From contig NZ_JACHNX010000001.1 of assembly GCF_014199595.1 (NCBI RefSeq), positions 186,001-250,000 of the forward strand: a DNA stretch of 64,000 nucleotides, in the 5' to 3' direction. Origin of the DNA: Sphingomonas yabuuchiae. Lineage in GTDB: Bacteria > Pseudomonadota > Alphaproteobacteria > Sphingomonadales > Sphingomonadaceae. The translations under genes were made by a program, and so were the position numbers. This document shows positions 33,607-44,541 of the stretch, piece after piece (position 1 is the first letter of the stretch; every line of letters begins with the position of its first letter). The notes below the pieces were generated by a model that saw only the letters and a list, made by a program, of their open reading frames with translations, did no database searches and was not told the DNA's origin.

Positions 33607-35573
33607 GCGGCGAAGATCCGACAGCCGCCTTTCGGATCGAGGCGGGCGAGCTTCTGGAGCAGGTCGAACAGGGCCTGCTCGACCTGGGGCACCGGCTGGA
33701 CGACATGAACCTCGTCAACGCCGTGTTCCGTGGCCTTCACACGCTGAAGGGCTCGGGCGCGATGTTCGGCTTCGATGCGCTGGCCGCCTTTACCCATCAC
33801 TGCGAGAGCGCGTTCGACCGCGTGCGCAAGGGCGATGTCCGTGCGACGCCGGACCTGGTGTCGGTGATCCTGTCGGCGGCGGACCATATGCGCGCGCTGG
33901 TCGATGGCGACGCGCCCGCCGCCCATGGTCAGGCGATCCTGGACCGGCTGGCGACGGCAGTCGACGCGGCCGCCGGTATCTCGGCCCCCGTGGCCGCGCC
34001 TGCCCCGCGCAAGCAGGGCTGGATCCTGTCCTTCCGCCTGCCGCCCGACGCGATGGCCAATGGCACGAGCCCGCTGGCGCTGCTCGACGAACTGCGCGAG
34101 CTGGGTGAGGCGACCATCGTCGCGACCTTCGACAAGCTACCGGCGCTGGACGATCTCAACCCCGGTCATTGCTTTGTCGGCTGGGACTGCACGCTGATCG
34201 GCGACATTTCGCGCGAGGCGATCGAGGACGTGTTTCTGTTCGTCATGGACGATATGGACATCACCATCGCCCCGCTGGCGGTCGAAGAGGCCGGGGAAGC
34301 GGACGTGGCGGCGGCCCCCGAACAGGCGCCGGTCGTCGTCGATGCGCCGGTGGCGGCCAACGACATCACGCCGCGCGCTGCCTCGGCCAACCGGGCGCAG
34401 GGCGAGCATGTCCGCGTGCCCGCCGAGCGTCTCGACGAGCTGATGGACCGGGTCGGCGAACTCGTGATCGCACAGAGCCGTCTGTCGCAGCTGGCCGGGC
34501 ATGGCCACGACCTCAGCCTGCGGTCGGTCTCCGAAGAGATCGAGCGTCTGGCGGGCGAGATGCGCGACACGATGATGATCCTTCGCATGGTGCCGGTGTC
34601 GACGCTGTTCGGCCGTTTCCGCCGCCTGATCCACGATCTGGCCAACGAAACCGGCAAGGCGATCGAGCTGGTGACCGAAGGCGAGACGACCGAGGTCGAC
34701 AAGACCGTCATCGAGCGCCTGTTCGATCCGCTGGTCCACATCATCCGCAACAGCTGCGACCATGGCCTCGAAAAGGCCGAGGACCGTATCGCGGCGGGCA
34801 AGTCGGCCAACGGCGTCATCCGGCTGAGCGCGCATCAGGCGGGCGGCGAAGTCCTGATCACCATCACCGATGACTGGCGCGGCATCGATGTCGAGCGCGT
34901 CCGCGCCAAGGCGGAGGCCAATGGCCTGATCCAGCCGGGCCAGGTGGTCAGCGAGGACGAACTGCTGGGCCTGATCTTCCACCCCGGCTTCTCGACCGCG
35001 GCGCAGGTCACGAACCTGTCGGGCCGGGGCGTCGGCATGGATGTGGTCAAGCGCACGATCGAAAGCCTGCGCGGCTCGATCGACGTGAAGAGCGTGTCCG
35101 GCCAGGGCTCGACCATCACGCTGCGCATCCCGCTCACGCTGGCGATCATCGAGGGGCTGCTCGTCCGCGTGGGCGAGGGACGCTATGTCATCCCGCTCGC
35201 GGCGGTCGAGGAATGCCTGGAGCTGTCGCTGGAGGAGGATTTGCGCTCGCGCGGGCGCAGCATCATCACGCTGCGCGAACGCCTGGTGCCCTTCCTGCGG
35301 TTGCGCGACCTGTTCGAGACCGGGACCAAGCCCGACACCTATCAGAAGATCGTGGTGGTCGGCACGGGGGCGGAGCGCGTCGGACTGGTCGTCGACCAGA
35401 TCGTCGGCAACCACCAGACGGTCATCAAGGCCATGTCGCCCCTGCACCGCAACGTCGCGGCCTTTGCGGGCGCGACCATCCTGGGCGACGGTTCGGTCGC
35501 CCTGATCCTCGACATCGCCCAGCTCATCGCGATGAGCCAGCCCAGGGAGGAGCGGCGTCTGGCCGCTGGATAA
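33603..35573 (+). CDS. cheA: Chemotaxis histidine kinase CheA
   Basis: A 656-residue CheA. HPt domain with phospho-accepting H46 in GLHTLKGSGAMFGF; a P2-like region about residues 135-225; dimerisation helices about 270-335; ATP-binding domain with N box HIIRNSCDHGLE and G2 box SGRGVGMDVV; CheW-like domain from about 510. One oddity: the G1 box, normally DDGxG, reads DDWRG with W425, a glycine-to-tryptophan change that one base substitution (GGG to TGG) would explain. The kinase would phosphorylate CheY and CheB encoded in the same cluster. Confidence 0.95.
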   Translation: MSGEDPTAAFRIEAGELLEQVEQGLLDLGHRLDDMNLVNAVFRGLHTLKGSGAMFGFDALAAFTHHCESAFDRVRKGDVRATPDLVSVILSAADHMRALVDGDAPAAHGQAILDRLATAVDAAAGISAPVAAPAPRKQGWILSFRLPPDAMANGTSPLALLDELRELGEATIVATFDKLPALDDLNPGHCFVGWDCTLIGDISREAIEDVFLFVMDDMDITIAPLAVEEAGEADVAAAPEQAPVVVDAPVAANDITPRAASANRAQGEHVRVPAERLDELMDRVGELVIAQSRLSQLAGHGHDLSLRSVSEEIERLAGEMRDTMMILRMVPVSTLFGRFRRLIHDLANETGKAIELVTEGETTEVDKTVIERLFDPLVHIIRNSCDHGLEKAEDRIAAGKSANGVIRLSAHQAGGEVLITITDDWRGIDVERVRAKAEANGLIQPGQVVSEDELLGLIFHPGFSTAAQVTNLSGRGVGMDVVKRTIESLRGSIDVKSVSGQGSTITLRIPLTLAIIEGLLVRVGEGRYVIPLAAVEECLELSLEEDLRSRGRSIITLRERLVPFLRLRDLFETGTKPDTYQKIVVVGTGAERVGLVVDQIVGNHQTVIKAMSPLHRNVAAFAGATILGDGSVALILDIAQLIAMSQPREERRLAAG

Positions 35574-35577
35574 GCCC

Positions 35578-36075
35578 ATGCCCTATCACAAAGTACCCAA
35601 TTGGACGCCCGAGAACGGCCTGGAGGTCCTGACCTTCGGCCTGGGCGGCGAGACCTTCGCGCTGGAGGCGGGCATCGTCCGCGAAATCCTGGACATGATG
35701 CCGGTGACGATGGTGCCGGGCGCCGATCCGCTCGCCGCCTCGGTGATCAACTTTCGCGGCCGCATCGTGCCGCTGGCCGATCTGCGCGGCTCGTTCGGGA
35801 TGGAGGCGCATGCCAACACCGCCGACAGCCGGATCATCGTGATCGAGCTGGACGTGAACGGCGACCCCTTTCTGATCGGCCTGACCGCCGACCGGGTGAA
35901 CGAGGTCACGGTGCTGCACGCGGGGGATGCCGAGGAGGCGCCGGTCATCGGCATGCGCTGGCCACGCGACCATGTCCGCTGCCTGGTGCGGCGCGAGGGC
36001 GACCTCGTGGTGTTGCCGGACCTGACGGCGCTGTTCGCCCGCCTCACCAGCGACGCCGAGACCACCATCCACTGA
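35578..36075 (+). CDS. cheW: CheW coupling protein 1
   Basis: A 165-residue CheW. LTFGLGGETFALEAGIVREI is the family start, then INFRGRIVPLADLRG, and the C-terminal strand DLVVLPDLTALF. It couples receptors to CheA. It starts 4 bp after cheA. It is clearly more distant from the two other cheW genes at 40.3 and 44.5 kb than they are from each other. Confidence 0.92.
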   Translation: MPYHKVPNWTPENGLEVLTFGLGGETFALEAGIVREILDMMPVTMVPGADPLAASVINFRGRIVPLADLRGSFGMEAHANTADSRIIVIELDVNGDPFLIGLTADRVNEVTVLHAGDAEEAPVIGMRWPRDHVRCLVRREGDLVVLPDLTALFARLTSDAETTIH

Positions 36076-36433
36076 CCCCTAACACAGAGAGCGTCGGACG
36101 CCTTTCAGGCCATGAGCATGCGATAGCATTTCGTATCGACGCCTCTGCAAAACGGATCGGACCGCACTGCACCGGGTCGGGTTATTTATCATGGCCATCC
36201 CGGTGCAGCCCCCCGGCGGGGAAATTCCCGCCCCGGGAGCGACCGTGTCGCATTTCGCGGGACCGCCCCGGCACGATGCCGAATGGCGAGATCGCCGCCG
36301 ACGCCCGCGTATTGGGCAGTATTCCTGACATTCCCGCCGGACCCTTGTCCGGCCTGTACGACCATTCATCGGGCGTCCGACAGCGTGTCGGCGTTTCACA
36401 CCACCATCGATATTTTCGGGGAGGATCCTGATC
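36076..36433. other. 358-bp intergenic region with stem-loops before mcp1
   Basis: No convincing gene. It contains a perfect 10-bp stem, CTGCACCGGG (36167-36176) with CCCGGTGCAG (36199-36208), around a 22-base AT-rich loop, and next to it a compact hairpin GGCGGG/CCCGCC. These could terminate part of the cheA-cheW transcript or be a regulatory site for mcp1. GGGGAGGATCC precedes the mcp1 start. Confidence 0.55.
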
Positions 36434-38236
36434 ATGCGAGCCACGATAAAAATGAAGCTGGGCGCGACATTCGCGCTGATCGTCTGCCTTCTGCTGGCGG
36501 TCGTCGGCGTCGGCGTGATGAAGATGAGCGCGCTGAACACCGCGATCACCGACGTCATCTCCGGTCCGTCGAAGCGACTGGAAATCGCGCTCAGCGTCAA
36601 CGAGCGGATGAACCGGGTGCTGCGGTTCGAAAAGAACATGGCACTGACGGATGATAATGCGCTGACCCGGAAGTTCGATGCCGAGGTCCTGAAGTCGCGC
36701 AACGAAACGCGCGAGCTGATCGCCGCCGGTCTGGCCATCTCCACGACGGAGGGCAAGCCGCGTTGGATGCAGGTCCAGTCGCTGTTTGACCAGTATGTGC
36801 CGATCAACGATCAGATCCGCACCTTGGCGCTGGCCAACGGCAATGCCGAAGCCGGACGGATTTCGGTCACCAAGTCGCGCGAAGTCGCGGGCCAGATCAG
36901 CGGCCAGATCGACCAGATCGTCGGCCTCGCCAAGGACGCGATGAAGCAGGCCGATGCCGATACCAGCGCCCAATATGCCAATGCCCGCAATGTCCTGTTC
37001 GCCACGGCGGCACTGGCGCTGCTGGTCGCAGTCGGCGGTGCGCTGTGGATTTCGCGTCTCGTGTCGCAGGGGCTGAACAAGGTTTCGGCGGCGATCGACG
37101 CGGTGGCGATCGGCGATCTGTCGCAGGACGTGGCCGTCACCTCGAATGACGAGATCAAGGACCTGGTCGACACGGTCAACCGCATGACCGCCAACCTGCG
37201 CGAGAGTGCGCAGCTGGCCGACACGATCGCGGGCGGCGACCTGACCGTCCAGCATCAGCCGCTGTCGGACAAGGACGTGCTGGGCCATGCCCTGGTGTCG
37301 ATGGTCGAGCGTCTGCGCGGTGTCGTGGGCGATGCGACCCAGGCGGCGCAGAATGTCGCGGCGGGCAGCCAGCAGCTGTCGTCGTCTTCGGAACAGGTGA
37401 GCCAGGGCGCGACCGAACAGGCCGCCGCTGCCGAGGAAGCCTCTGCGTCGATGGAGCAGATGGCCGCCAACATCAAACAGAATGCCGACAATGCGACCCA
37501 GACCGAGAAGATCGCCCGCCAGTCCTCGCAGGATGCCGAGGTGAGTGGTCAGGCCGTGCAGAAGGCCGTGGTCGCCATGCGCACCATCGCCGAAAAGATC
37601 GGCATCGTGCAGGAAATCGCGCGCCAGACCGATCTGCTGGCGCTGAACGCGGCGGTCGAGGCGGCCCGTGCAGGCGAACATGGTCGCGGCTTTGCGGTGG
37701 TTGCCGCCGAGGTCCGCAAGCTCGCCGAGCGCAGCCAGTCGGCGGCGGCAGAGATCAGCGGCATGTCGTCGGATACCGTCGGTGCCGCGACCCAGGCGGG
37801 CGAGATGCTCATCAAGCTGGTGCCCGACATCCGCCGCACCGCCGAACTGGTCGCCGAGATCAGCGCGGCGTGCCGCGAACAGGATATCGGTGCGGTCCAG
37901 ATCAACGAAGCGATCCAGCAGCTCGACAAGGTGACGCAGCAGAACGCATCGGCCTCCGAGCAGATTTCCTCGACCTCCGAAGAACTCGCCAGCCAGGCCG
38001 AGGAGCTTCAGGAAAGCATCGCCTATTTCCGGGTCGAAGCCGGTGGCAATCGCAGCCGCGGCAAGGCGGCGGTCCGCAAGCCGCTCGCCCGTCCGGCGGC
38101 CAAGTCCGGCAAGTCGGGCAATGCGCCCCGCGCGGGCTCGGTCGCCGATCAGCAGGCCCGGGTGCGCGGCTTCGCGCTGGACCTGACCAATGGCGGCCCG
38201 GATGGCGAGGATGCCGAATTCGGGCGTGCCGCCTGA
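36434..38236 (+). CDS. Methyl-accepting chemotaxis protein 1
   Basis: A 600-residue transmembrane receptor. TM1 about residues 10-30 ([14 protein letters not shown]), a periplasmic 4-helix-bundle-type sensor region about 31-185, TM2 about 186-208 ([18 protein letters not shown]), HAMP to about 265, then a signalling hairpin whose tip reads [20 protein letters not shown]. It ends in [19 protein letters not shown], a tail shared by all four receptors here. Its ligand is unknown. Confidence 0.93.
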   Translation: MRATIKMKLGATFALIVCLLLAVVGVGVMKMSALNTAITDVISGPSKRLEIALSVNERMNRVLRFEKNMALTDDNALTRKFDAEVLKSRNETRELIAAGLAISTTEGKPRWMQVQSLFDQYVPINDQIRTLALANGNAEAGRISVTKSREVAGQISGQIDQIVGLAKDAMKQADADTSAQYANARNVLFATAALALLVAVGGALWISRLVSQGLNKVSAAIDAVAIGDLSQDVAVTSNDEIKDLVDTVNRMTANLRESAQLADTIAGGDLTVQHQPLSDKDVLGHALVSMVERLRGVVGDATQAAQNVAAGSQQLSSSSEQVSQGATEQAAAAEEASASMEQMAANIKQNADNATQTEKIARQSSQDAEVSGQAVQKAVVAMRTIAEKIGIVQEIARQTDLLALNAAVEAARAGEHGRGFAVVAAEVRKLAERSQSAAAEISGMSSDTVGAATQAGEMLIKLVPDIRRTAELVAEISAACREQDIGAVQINEAIQQLDKVTQQNASASEQISSTSEELASQAEELQESIAYFRVEAGGNRSRGKAAVRKPLARPAAKSGKSGNAPRAGSVADQQARVRGFALDLTNGGPDGEDAEFGRAA

Positions 38237-38248
38237 GCCAAGACGATC

Positions 38249-38272
38249 GGGGGCGGGCGCTGCTCCGCCCCC
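38249..38272 (+). terminator. GC-rich hairpin after mcp1
   Basis: GGGGGCGG and CCGCCCCC form an 8-bp stem just past the mcp1 stop. No T-run follows, so it may stabilise the 3' end or attenuate rather than terminate. Confidence 0.4.
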
Positions 38273-38365
38273 TGACAGCCGGGATATTCGCGAACATCCC
38301 GCCGCTTCGTAGGCCCCAGGCAGGCGAACCGTACGACGCGCTGGTCAACCCTTTAGGACAAGAAC

Positions 38366-40273
38366 ATGCTGGGTTCCTTCAATCACCTGTCGATGTCGAA
38401 AAAGCTCACCCTCTGCCTTGGCGCGATCATCGCGATCATGGTGGGGGTTGACGGCGTTATCCTGTCCAATGCCGGACAGGTGAAGGCGACGACCGAAATC
38501 AACGAACATACCTATCAGGTCATCGCCACCGCCGACGGCATCGTCTCCAGCATGGTCAATCAGGAAACCGGCTATCGCGGTTATCTCGTATCGGGGAACG
38601 AACAGTTCCTGGCGCCCTATCACAAGGGATGGACCGATTTCGCCCATGCGTGGGGCGACGTCCGAGACCTGACCAACGACAATCCGGTGCAGCAAGGACG
38701 ACTGGACGAGATCAAGCGGCTCGCCGAAAGCTGGCATAATGACGTGGCCGAAAAGGCCATCCGCCTGATGGCGCATCCCGAAACCCGCGAGGCCGGGCGC
38801 GCGCTGGAAAGCAGTGGCGCGGGCAAGCAGGCGATGGACCAGCTGCGCCAGCGGGTGGGCGAGCTGATCGCGACCGAAAAGGGTCTGCTGGCGCAGCGGC
38901 AGGCGGCGCAGCATCAGTCCTTCTCGTCCATCACGCTCGCCATCTGGATCGGCATGGCGGCCAGCGTGCTGGCCGCGATCGGCATCGGGGTGCTGATGAC
39001 CCGCACGATCGCGCGGCCCATGTCGCGGCTGACCCAGGCGCTGGCGCGTCTGGCCGAACCGCTGGCGACCGAGCGCCGCGACGAGATCGGGCGGATGCAG
39101 GGCAGTGTCGGCGCGGTCGAAGGCGCGTTCGACCAGATTTCGACCGTGCTGACCGCCGTGTCGAAGGGCGATACCGGCGTCGGCATGAACCAGCGTTTCG
39201 GCGGCCTGACCGATCAGCTGTCCGCCAATCTGGACGCGCTGCGCACCAGCTTCGAGGGCATGGCGAAGATCGCCGAAGAGATTGCGGGCGGCAATCTGAA
39301 CGTCCAGACCCAGGCATTGTCGGACAAGGACAAGCTGGGCCAGGCGCTGGTGTCGATGGTCGATCGCCTGCGCGGCGTCGTCGGCGATGCGACCCAGGCA
39401 GCGCATAATGTGGCCAGCGGCAGCCACGAACTGTCCTCGTCGTCGGAACAGGTGAGCCAGGGCGCCACCGAACAGGCGGCAGCGGCCGAGGAAGCCTCCG
39501 CCGCGATGGAGGAGATGGCGGCCAACATCAAACAGAATGCCGACAATGCGACGCAGACCGAGAAGATCGCGCGCCAATCCTCGCAGGATGCGGAGAATAG
39601 CGGCGTGGCGGTGCAGAAGGCGGTGATCGCGATGCGGACCATCGCCGAAAAGATCGGCATCGTGCAGGAAATCGCGCGCCAGACCGACCTGCTGGCCCTG
39701 AACGCCGCCGTCGAGGCGGCGCGGGCCGGGGAACATGGTCGCGGCTTTGCGGTGGTTGCCGCCGAGGTCCGCAAGCTGGCCGAGCGCAGCCAGTCGGCGG
39801 CGGCGGAAATCAGCGGCATGTCGACCGACACGGTCGATGCCGCGACCCAGGCGGGCGAGATGCTGACCAAGCTGGTCCCCGACATCCGCCGCACCGCCGA
39901 ACTGGTCGCCGAGATCAGCGCCGCCTGCCGCGAGCAGGACATCGGCGCGGTCCAGATCAACGAGGCGATCCAGCAGCTCGACAAGGTGACGCAGCAGAAC
40001 GCCACCGCCTCCGAGCAGATTTCGTCCACCTCCGAAGAACTGGCCAGCCAGGCGACGGAGCTTCAGGAAAGCATCGCCTATTTTCAGATCGATGGCGTGG
40101 GACGTGCCGTCATCCGGCATACGGCCAGCCGTCCGGCCCAGGCCAGATCGAAGCAGGCTGCGCGCCGCAACGGTTCGATCGCCGACCAGCAGGCCCGCGC
40201 GCATGGCTTCGCGCTCGACCTGAGCAATGGCGGCCCGGACGGCGAAGACGCCGCGTTCGGACGCGCGGCATGA
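38366..40273 (+). CDS. Methyl-accepting chemotaxis protein 2 (CHASE3-type sensor)
   Basis: A 635-residue receptor. TM1 about residues 12-32, then a CHASE3-like extracytoplasmic region with the characteristic [18 protein letters not shown] (about 65-82), TM2 about 190-212, HAMP regions, and a signalling hairpin nearly identical to that of its neighbours. The tail reads [19 protein letters not shown]. Its stop overlaps cheW2 by 4 bp (ATGA), so receptor and coupler are co-translated. Confidence 0.92.
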   Translation: MLGSFNHLSMSKKLTLCLGAIIAIMVGVDGVILSNAGQVKATTEINEHTYQVIATADGIVSSMVNQETGYRGYLVSGNEQFLAPYHKGWTDFAHAWGDVRDLTNDNPVQQGRLDEIKRLAESWHNDVAEKAIRLMAHPETREAGRALESSGAGKQAMDQLRQRVGELIATEKGLLAQRQAAQHQSFSSITLAIWIGMAASVLAAIGIGVLMTRTIARPMSRLTQALARLAEPLATERRDEIGRMQGSVGAVEGAFDQISTVLTAVSKGDTGVGMNQRFGGLTDQLSANLDALRTSFEGMAKIAEEIAGGNLNVQTQALSDKDKLGQALVSMVDRLRGVVGDATQAAHNVASGSHELSSSSEQVSQGATEQAAAAEEASAAMEEMAANIKQNADNATQTEKIARQSSQDAENSGVAVQKAVIAMRTIAEKIGIVQEIARQTDLLALNAAVEAARAGEHGRGFAVVAAEVRKLAERSQSAAAEISGMSTDTVDAATQAGEMLTKLVPDIRRTAELVAEISAACREQDIGAVQINEAIQQLDKVTQQNATASEQISSTSEELASQATELQESIAYFQIDGVGRAVIRHTASRPAQARSKQAARRNGSIADQQARAHGFALDLSNGGPDGEDAAFGRAA

Positions 40274-40755
40274 GCGGCGCGGCCGATATCCAGGTCGTGG
40301 TCTTCGGACTGGGCGATGAAGAATTCGCGCTGCCCGTCACCACGGTCCGTGAAATCCTCGACCACCGTACCGCATACCGGGTGCCGCACGCCCCCGACTG
40401 GCTCCTGGGGCTGACCGATGTGCGTGGCGATTCCGTGCCGATGGTCGACCTGCGGGTTCGTTTGGGGATGCCCCCGGTCGAACCGACGCTGACCACACGG
40501 ATTCTGGTCGTCGATGTGGCGGGCGCGCAGGGCCAGCCGCTGGCGCTGGGCATGGTCGTCGACCGGGTGCTCGATGTTTCGACCTTCGCGGCCGAATCGG
40601 TCGAGGGCGCGCCCGACCTGGGCGGTCGCTGGCGGTCCGAGCAGATCGAGGCGATCCTGCGGCGGGGGGCGGGCTTCGTCGCGCTGCTCGATCCGGTGCG
40701 CCTGTTCGGCGCGGCCGACCTCGACGTCACCCGTGCGGCTGCGATTGCCGCCTGA
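40270..40755 (+). CDS. cheW: CheW coupling protein 2
   Basis: A 161-residue CheW starting [20 protein letters not shown]. It is nearly the same as cheW3 at 44538, with only about a dozen differences over the first 145 residues, but differs after LFGA at the C-terminus. Translationally coupled to mcp2. The pair mcp2-cheW2 repeats as mcp4-cheW3, suggesting segmental duplication or conversion. Confidence 0.93.
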   Translation: MSGAADIQVVVFGLGDEEFALPVTTVREILDHRTAYRVPHAPDWLLGLTDVRGDSVPMVDLRVRLGMPPVEPTLTTRILVVDVAGAQGQPLALGMVVDRVLDVSTFAAESVEGAPDLGGRWRSEQIEAILRRGAGFVALLDPVRLFGAADLDVTRAAAIAA

Positions 40756-40792
40756 TTCAGGCTCTCAGCATAGAATAGGAGAGAGGACTATC

Positions 40793-42697
40793 ATGCGTTT
40801 CCATGCTTCGTTGAAAGACACCTCGCATGTCGACGTCGCCACGACGGAGATCGGCCGGCTCCAGCGGGCCTTTGCCCAGGGGCGGGTCGGCGAGCGGGCC
40901 GACCTGTCGGGCGCGACCGGCAAGGCACGCGAGATGCTCGTCGCGGTCAACGAACTGCTCGAAACCGCCGCCATCCCCGCCACCGCCTTCAACCGGCGGC
41001 TGGCGCATGTCGCCGCCGAGCATGAGCGCGGTGACATCGACGTGGTGCTGCCGGTCGAGGAGTTTTCCGGCGACCTGGCCGTTGCGGCGCGGACCGTCAA
41101 CGAACTGGTCGCCAGCCATATCGCGGTCAAGAAACAGGCGATGGCCTGTGTGGCCGCGCTGGCGCAGGGCGATTTCGAGGCGCCGCTGGCGCGACTGCCG
41201 GGCAAGAAGGCCTTCATCAACGACACGATCGAGCAGCTTCGCGGCAATCTGAAGGGCCTGATCGCCGAGATGAACACCATGTCGGCCGAGCATGATCGCG
41301 GCGACATCGACGTGTTCGTGCCGGTCGACAAGTTCCAGGGCGATTTCGGCGTCATGGCCCGCCGCCTGAACGAGATGGTCGCCAACCACATCGCCGCCAA
41401 GAAGATGGCGATGGCCTGTATCAAGCAGTTCGGCGAGGGCGATTTCAATGCGCCGATGCAGCAACTGCCCGGCAAGAAGGCGTTCATCAACGACACGATC
41501 GAATTGCTGCGCGCCAATTTCCAGGCGATCATCGGCGAGATCCAGCGCCTGATCGCGGCCTCGACGGCGGGCAAGCTGAGCGAGCGTGGCGACGCGACCC
41601 GCTTCCCCGGCGACTTTGCCGGGCTGGTGAGCGGGATCAACGGGATGCTCGACGCGATCCTGCTGCCGATCGGCGAGGGCAATCGCGTGCTGAACCTGGT
41701 CAGCACCGGCTCGCTGCTCGAACGCGTGGAGATCGAGTGCGAGGGCGATCACCGCCGCATGAAGGATGCGATCAACAATCTGGTCGACAACCTCACCCAG
41801 TTCGCGAGCAATGTCGCGGGGGCGGCCGATCAGGTCGCCAGCGGTAGCCAGCAACTGTCGTCCTCGTCCGAACAGGTGTCGGAAGGCGCGACCGAGCAGG
41901 CCGCCGCCGCCGAGGAAGCCTCTGCCTCGATGGAGCAGATGGCCGCCAACATCAAACAGAATGCCGACAATGCGACGCAGACCGAGAAGATCGCGCGCCA
42001 GTCGTCGCAGGACGCCGAACAGAGCGGTGCCGCCGTGCAGAAGGCCGTGACCGCGATGCGCACCATCGCCGAGAAGATCGGCATCGTCCAGGAAATCGCG
42101 CGCCAGACCGACCTGCTGGCGCTGAACGCGGCGGTCGAGGCGGCCCGTGCGGGCGAACATGGTCGCGGCTTTGCGGTGGTGGCCGCCGAAGTCCGCAAGC
42201 TGGCCGAGCGCAGCCAGACGGCGGCGGCGGAGATCAGCGGCATGTCGTCGGACACCGTGTCGGCCGCGACGCAGGCGGGCGAGATGCTGACCAAGCTGGT
42301 GCCCGACATCCGCCGCACCGCCGAACTGGTCGCCGAGATCAGCGCGGCATGTCGCGAACAGGATATCGGTGCGGTCCAGATCAACGAGGCGATCCAGCAG
42401 CTCGACAAGGTGACGCAGCAGAACGCCTCGGCTTCCGAGCAGATTTCCTCGACCTCGGGGGAACTCGCCAGCCAGGCCGAGGAGCTTCAGCACAGCATCG
42501 CCTTTTTCCAGGTCGCCGAAAACGCACGACCGGCGGTGCGCAAGCCTGTCACCCGCCAGTCGGTCGCCAGGACGCGCAAGGCTGCGGTGCAGGCAGGTTC
42601 GATCGGGCATCAGCAGGCGCGGGTGCGCGGCTTCGCCCTCGACCTGAACGAGGGTGGGCCGGACGGGGAAGATGCCGAGTTCGGCCACGCGGCATGA
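40793..42697 (+). CDS. Soluble methyl-accepting chemotaxis protein 3 with tandem HAMP-like modules
   Basis: A 634-residue receptor with no transmembrane helix, so cytoplasmic. Residues 75-164 and 165-254 are two copies of a 90-residue module; each has EH(E/D)[14 protein letters not shown] or LNEMVANH, a QGDF/EGDF segment and [17 protein letters not shown]-like segments follow to about 330, then the shared signalling hairpin (EQ tip as in the other receptors) and the tail [19 protein letters not shown]. The start is ATG 40793 after AGGAGAGAGG. Poly-HAMP soluble receptors usually sense internal cues; none is evident here. Confidence 0.92.
   Translation: MRFHASLKDTSHVDVATTEIGRLQRAFAQGRVGERADLSGATGKAREMLVAVNELLETAAIPATAFNRRLAHVAAEHERGDIDVVLPVEEFSGDLAVAARTVNELVASHIAVKKQAMACVAALAQGDFEAPLARLPGKKAFINDTIEQLRGNLKGLIAEMNTMSAEHDRGDIDVFVPVDKFQGDFGVMARRLNEMVANHIAAKKMAMACIKQFGEGDFNAPMQQLPGKKAFINDTIELLRANFQAIIGEIQRLIAASTAGKLSERGDATRFPGDFAGLVSGINGMLDAILLPIGEGNRVLNLVSTGSLLERVEIECEGDHRRMKDAINNLVDNLTQFASNVAGAADQVASGSQQLSSSSEQVSEGATEQAAAAEEASASMEQMAANIKQNADNATQTEKIARQSSQDAEQSGAAVQKAVTAMRTIAEKIGIVQEIARQTDLLALNAAVEAARAGEHGRGFAVVAAEVRKLAERSQTAAAEISGMSSDTVSAATQAGEMLTKLVPDIRRTAELVAEISAACREQDIGAVQINEAIQQLDKVTQQNASASEQISSTSGELASQAEELQHSIAFFQVAENARPAVRKPVTRQSVARTRKAAVQAGSIGHQQARVRGFALDLNEGGPDGEDAEFGHAA
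41015..41554 (+). repeat. Tandem 270-bp coding repeat within mcp3
   Basis: Two exact-length 270-bp units, 41015-41284 and 41285-41554, encode the two 90-residue modules of mcp3. The blocks GGCAAGAAGG and TTCATCAACGACACGATCGA recur at the same offset in both. Elsewhere the copies have diverged, so the duplication is old. Confidence 0.8.
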
Positions 42698-42867
42698 CCC
42701 GTGCGTGGTGCTTGCGAAGTGCCGGGGGGCCTTCGCCAGCACCACGGTCATGACGCTGATATCATCGTCCTGAACCAATAATTCATCAATTTCTGCCTAT
42801 GATCCGCTCAGTTTCGGCGGGTGGTTTCATAGCATCCGAAGTGTCGGGTTTCATAGCGGGGTGGCAT

Positions 42868-44541
42868 ATGCGAGTTACGATCAAGGCCAAGCTGGCAGGT
42901 ACATTTGCGATTGTCTTGTTACTTCTGGCGGTTGTCGTCGGAGTCGGGGTTTCGAAGGTTAACGCGTTGAATGTGATGATCGCGCAAATCATCGACGGAC
43001 CGGCCCAGCGTATCAAGCTGTCGTTGACCGCCGATGGCGATATCGGTCGCGCCATCCGCGCCGAAAAGAACATGATGCTGACGGAAGATGTTGCGCAAAA
43101 GCGCAACTTCGACGGCGGCTTCGCCCAATATGACGCCAAGATTCTGGAAAGCCTGAACAGTGGCCTGAAGATCGCCACCGAACAGGGGCGGCCGGTCTGG
43201 ACCAAAGCGCTGGAGGAATGGCGCGCATACAAGACGATCAGCGACCGTGCGCGCTCGCTGGCGATGCAGAACCACAATGCCGAGGCATCGACCGTTTCGA
43301 TGACCGAGGGTCGCGTCGTGGCCGTGCGCCTCACCGACACGCTGACCAAGCTGGCGGAGATCACGCAGGGGCAGATGGTCAAGGCCAAGGCCGATTCCGC
43401 CATCCTCTATGCGTCGGCGCGAACCACGCTGATGGCGACGGCGATCGTCGCGTTCCTGATCGCGATCGGCGGCGCCCTGTGGGTCGCGTTGCTGGTGTCC
43501 AAGGGGCTGCGCAAGATCGGCGAAGCCGTGTCCGCCGTCGCCGATGGCGACCTGAGCAACGAGGTGGACGTTGCCAGCAATGACGAGATCAAGGACTTGG
43601 TCGACACCGTCAACCGGATGACCGTCCGCCTGCGCGAAACGATCGGCCAGACCACGCAAGCGGCTCACAATGTCGCGGCGGGCAGCCAACAGCTGTCGTC
43701 CTCGTCGGAACAGGTGAGCCAGGGCGCGACCGAACAGGCCGCCGCCGCCGAGGAAGCCTCTGCCTCGATGGAGCAGATGGCCGCCAACATCAAACAGAAT
43801 GCCGACAACGCGACGCAGACCGAGAAGATCGCGCGCCAGTCGTCGCAGGACGCCGAACAGAGCGGTGCCGCCGTGCAGAAGGCCGTGGTCGCGATGCGCA
43901 CCATCGCGGAGAAGATCGGCATCGTCCAGGAAATCGCGCGCCAGACCGACCTGCTGGCGTTGAACGCGGCGGTCGAGGCCGCCCGTGCGGGCGAACATGG
44001 TCGCGGCTTTGCGGTGGTTGCCGCCGAGGTCCGCAAGCTGGCCGAGCGCAGCCAGACGGCGGCGGCGGAAATCAGCGGCATGTCGTCGGATACCGTCGGT
44101 GCCGCGACCCAGGCGGGCGAGATGCTCATCAAGCTGGTTCCCGACATCCGCCGTACCGCCGAACTGGTCGCCGAGATCAGCGCGGCGTGCCGGGAACAGG
44201 ATATCGGTGCGGTCCAGATCAACGAGGCGATCCAGCAGCTCGACAAGGTGACGCAGCAGAACGCCTCGGCGTCCGAGCAGATTTCCTCGACCTCCGAAGA
44301 ACTCGCCAGCCAGGCCGAGGAGCTTCAGGAAAGCATCGCCTATTTCCGGGTCGACGGACAGGGTGCGCAGATCCGCTCGGTGCGCCGCGTCGCGCCGCGT
44401 CCCACCAAGGCCAAGCCCAAGGCGGCTCCGGCACGCAGCGGTTCGGTCGCCGATCAGCAGGCCCGGGTGCGCGGTTTCGCGCTGGACCTGACCAATGGCG
44501 GCCCCGACGGCGAAGACGCCGCGTTCGGACGCGCGGCATGA
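42868..44541 (+). CDS. Methyl-accepting chemotaxis protein 4
   Basis: A 557-residue transmembrane receptor. TM1 about residues 9-31, helical sensor region, TM2 about 190-212 ([20 protein letters not shown]), one HAMP, and the shared signalling hairpin. Start set at ATG 42868 (MRVTIKAKL), which aligns with the start of mcp1 (MRATIKMKL); an upstream in-frame ATG at 42799 is unlikely. Signalling region closest to mcp1, with the same [19 protein letters not shown]. Tail [19 protein letters not shown]. It overlaps cheW3 by 4 bp. Confidence 0.92.
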   Translation: MRVTIKAKLAGTFAIVLLLLAVVVGVGVSKVNALNVMIAQIIDGPAQRIKLSLTADGDIGRAIRAEKNMMLTEDVAQKRNFDGGFAQYDAKILESLNSGLKIATEQGRPVWTKALEEWRAYKTISDRARSLAMQNHNAEASTVSMTEGRVVAVRLTDTLTKLAEITQGQMVKAKADSAILYASARTTLMATAIVAFLIAIGGALWVALLVSKGLRKIGEAVSAVADGDLSNEVDVASNDEIKDLVDTVNRMTVRLRETIGQTTQAAHNVAAGSQQLSSSSEQVSQGATEQAAAAEEASASMEQMAANIKQNADNATQTEKIARQSSQDAEQSGAAVQKAVVAMRTIAEKIGIVQEIARQTDLLALNAAVEAARAGEHGRGFAVVAAEVRKLAERSQTAAAEISGMSSDTVGAATQAGEMLIKLVPDIRRTAELVAEISAACREQDIGAVQINEAIQQLDKVTQQNASASEQISSTSEELASQAEELQESIAYFRVDGQGAQIRSVRRVAPRPTKAKPKAAPARSGSVADQQARVRGFALDLTNGGPDGEDAAFGRAA

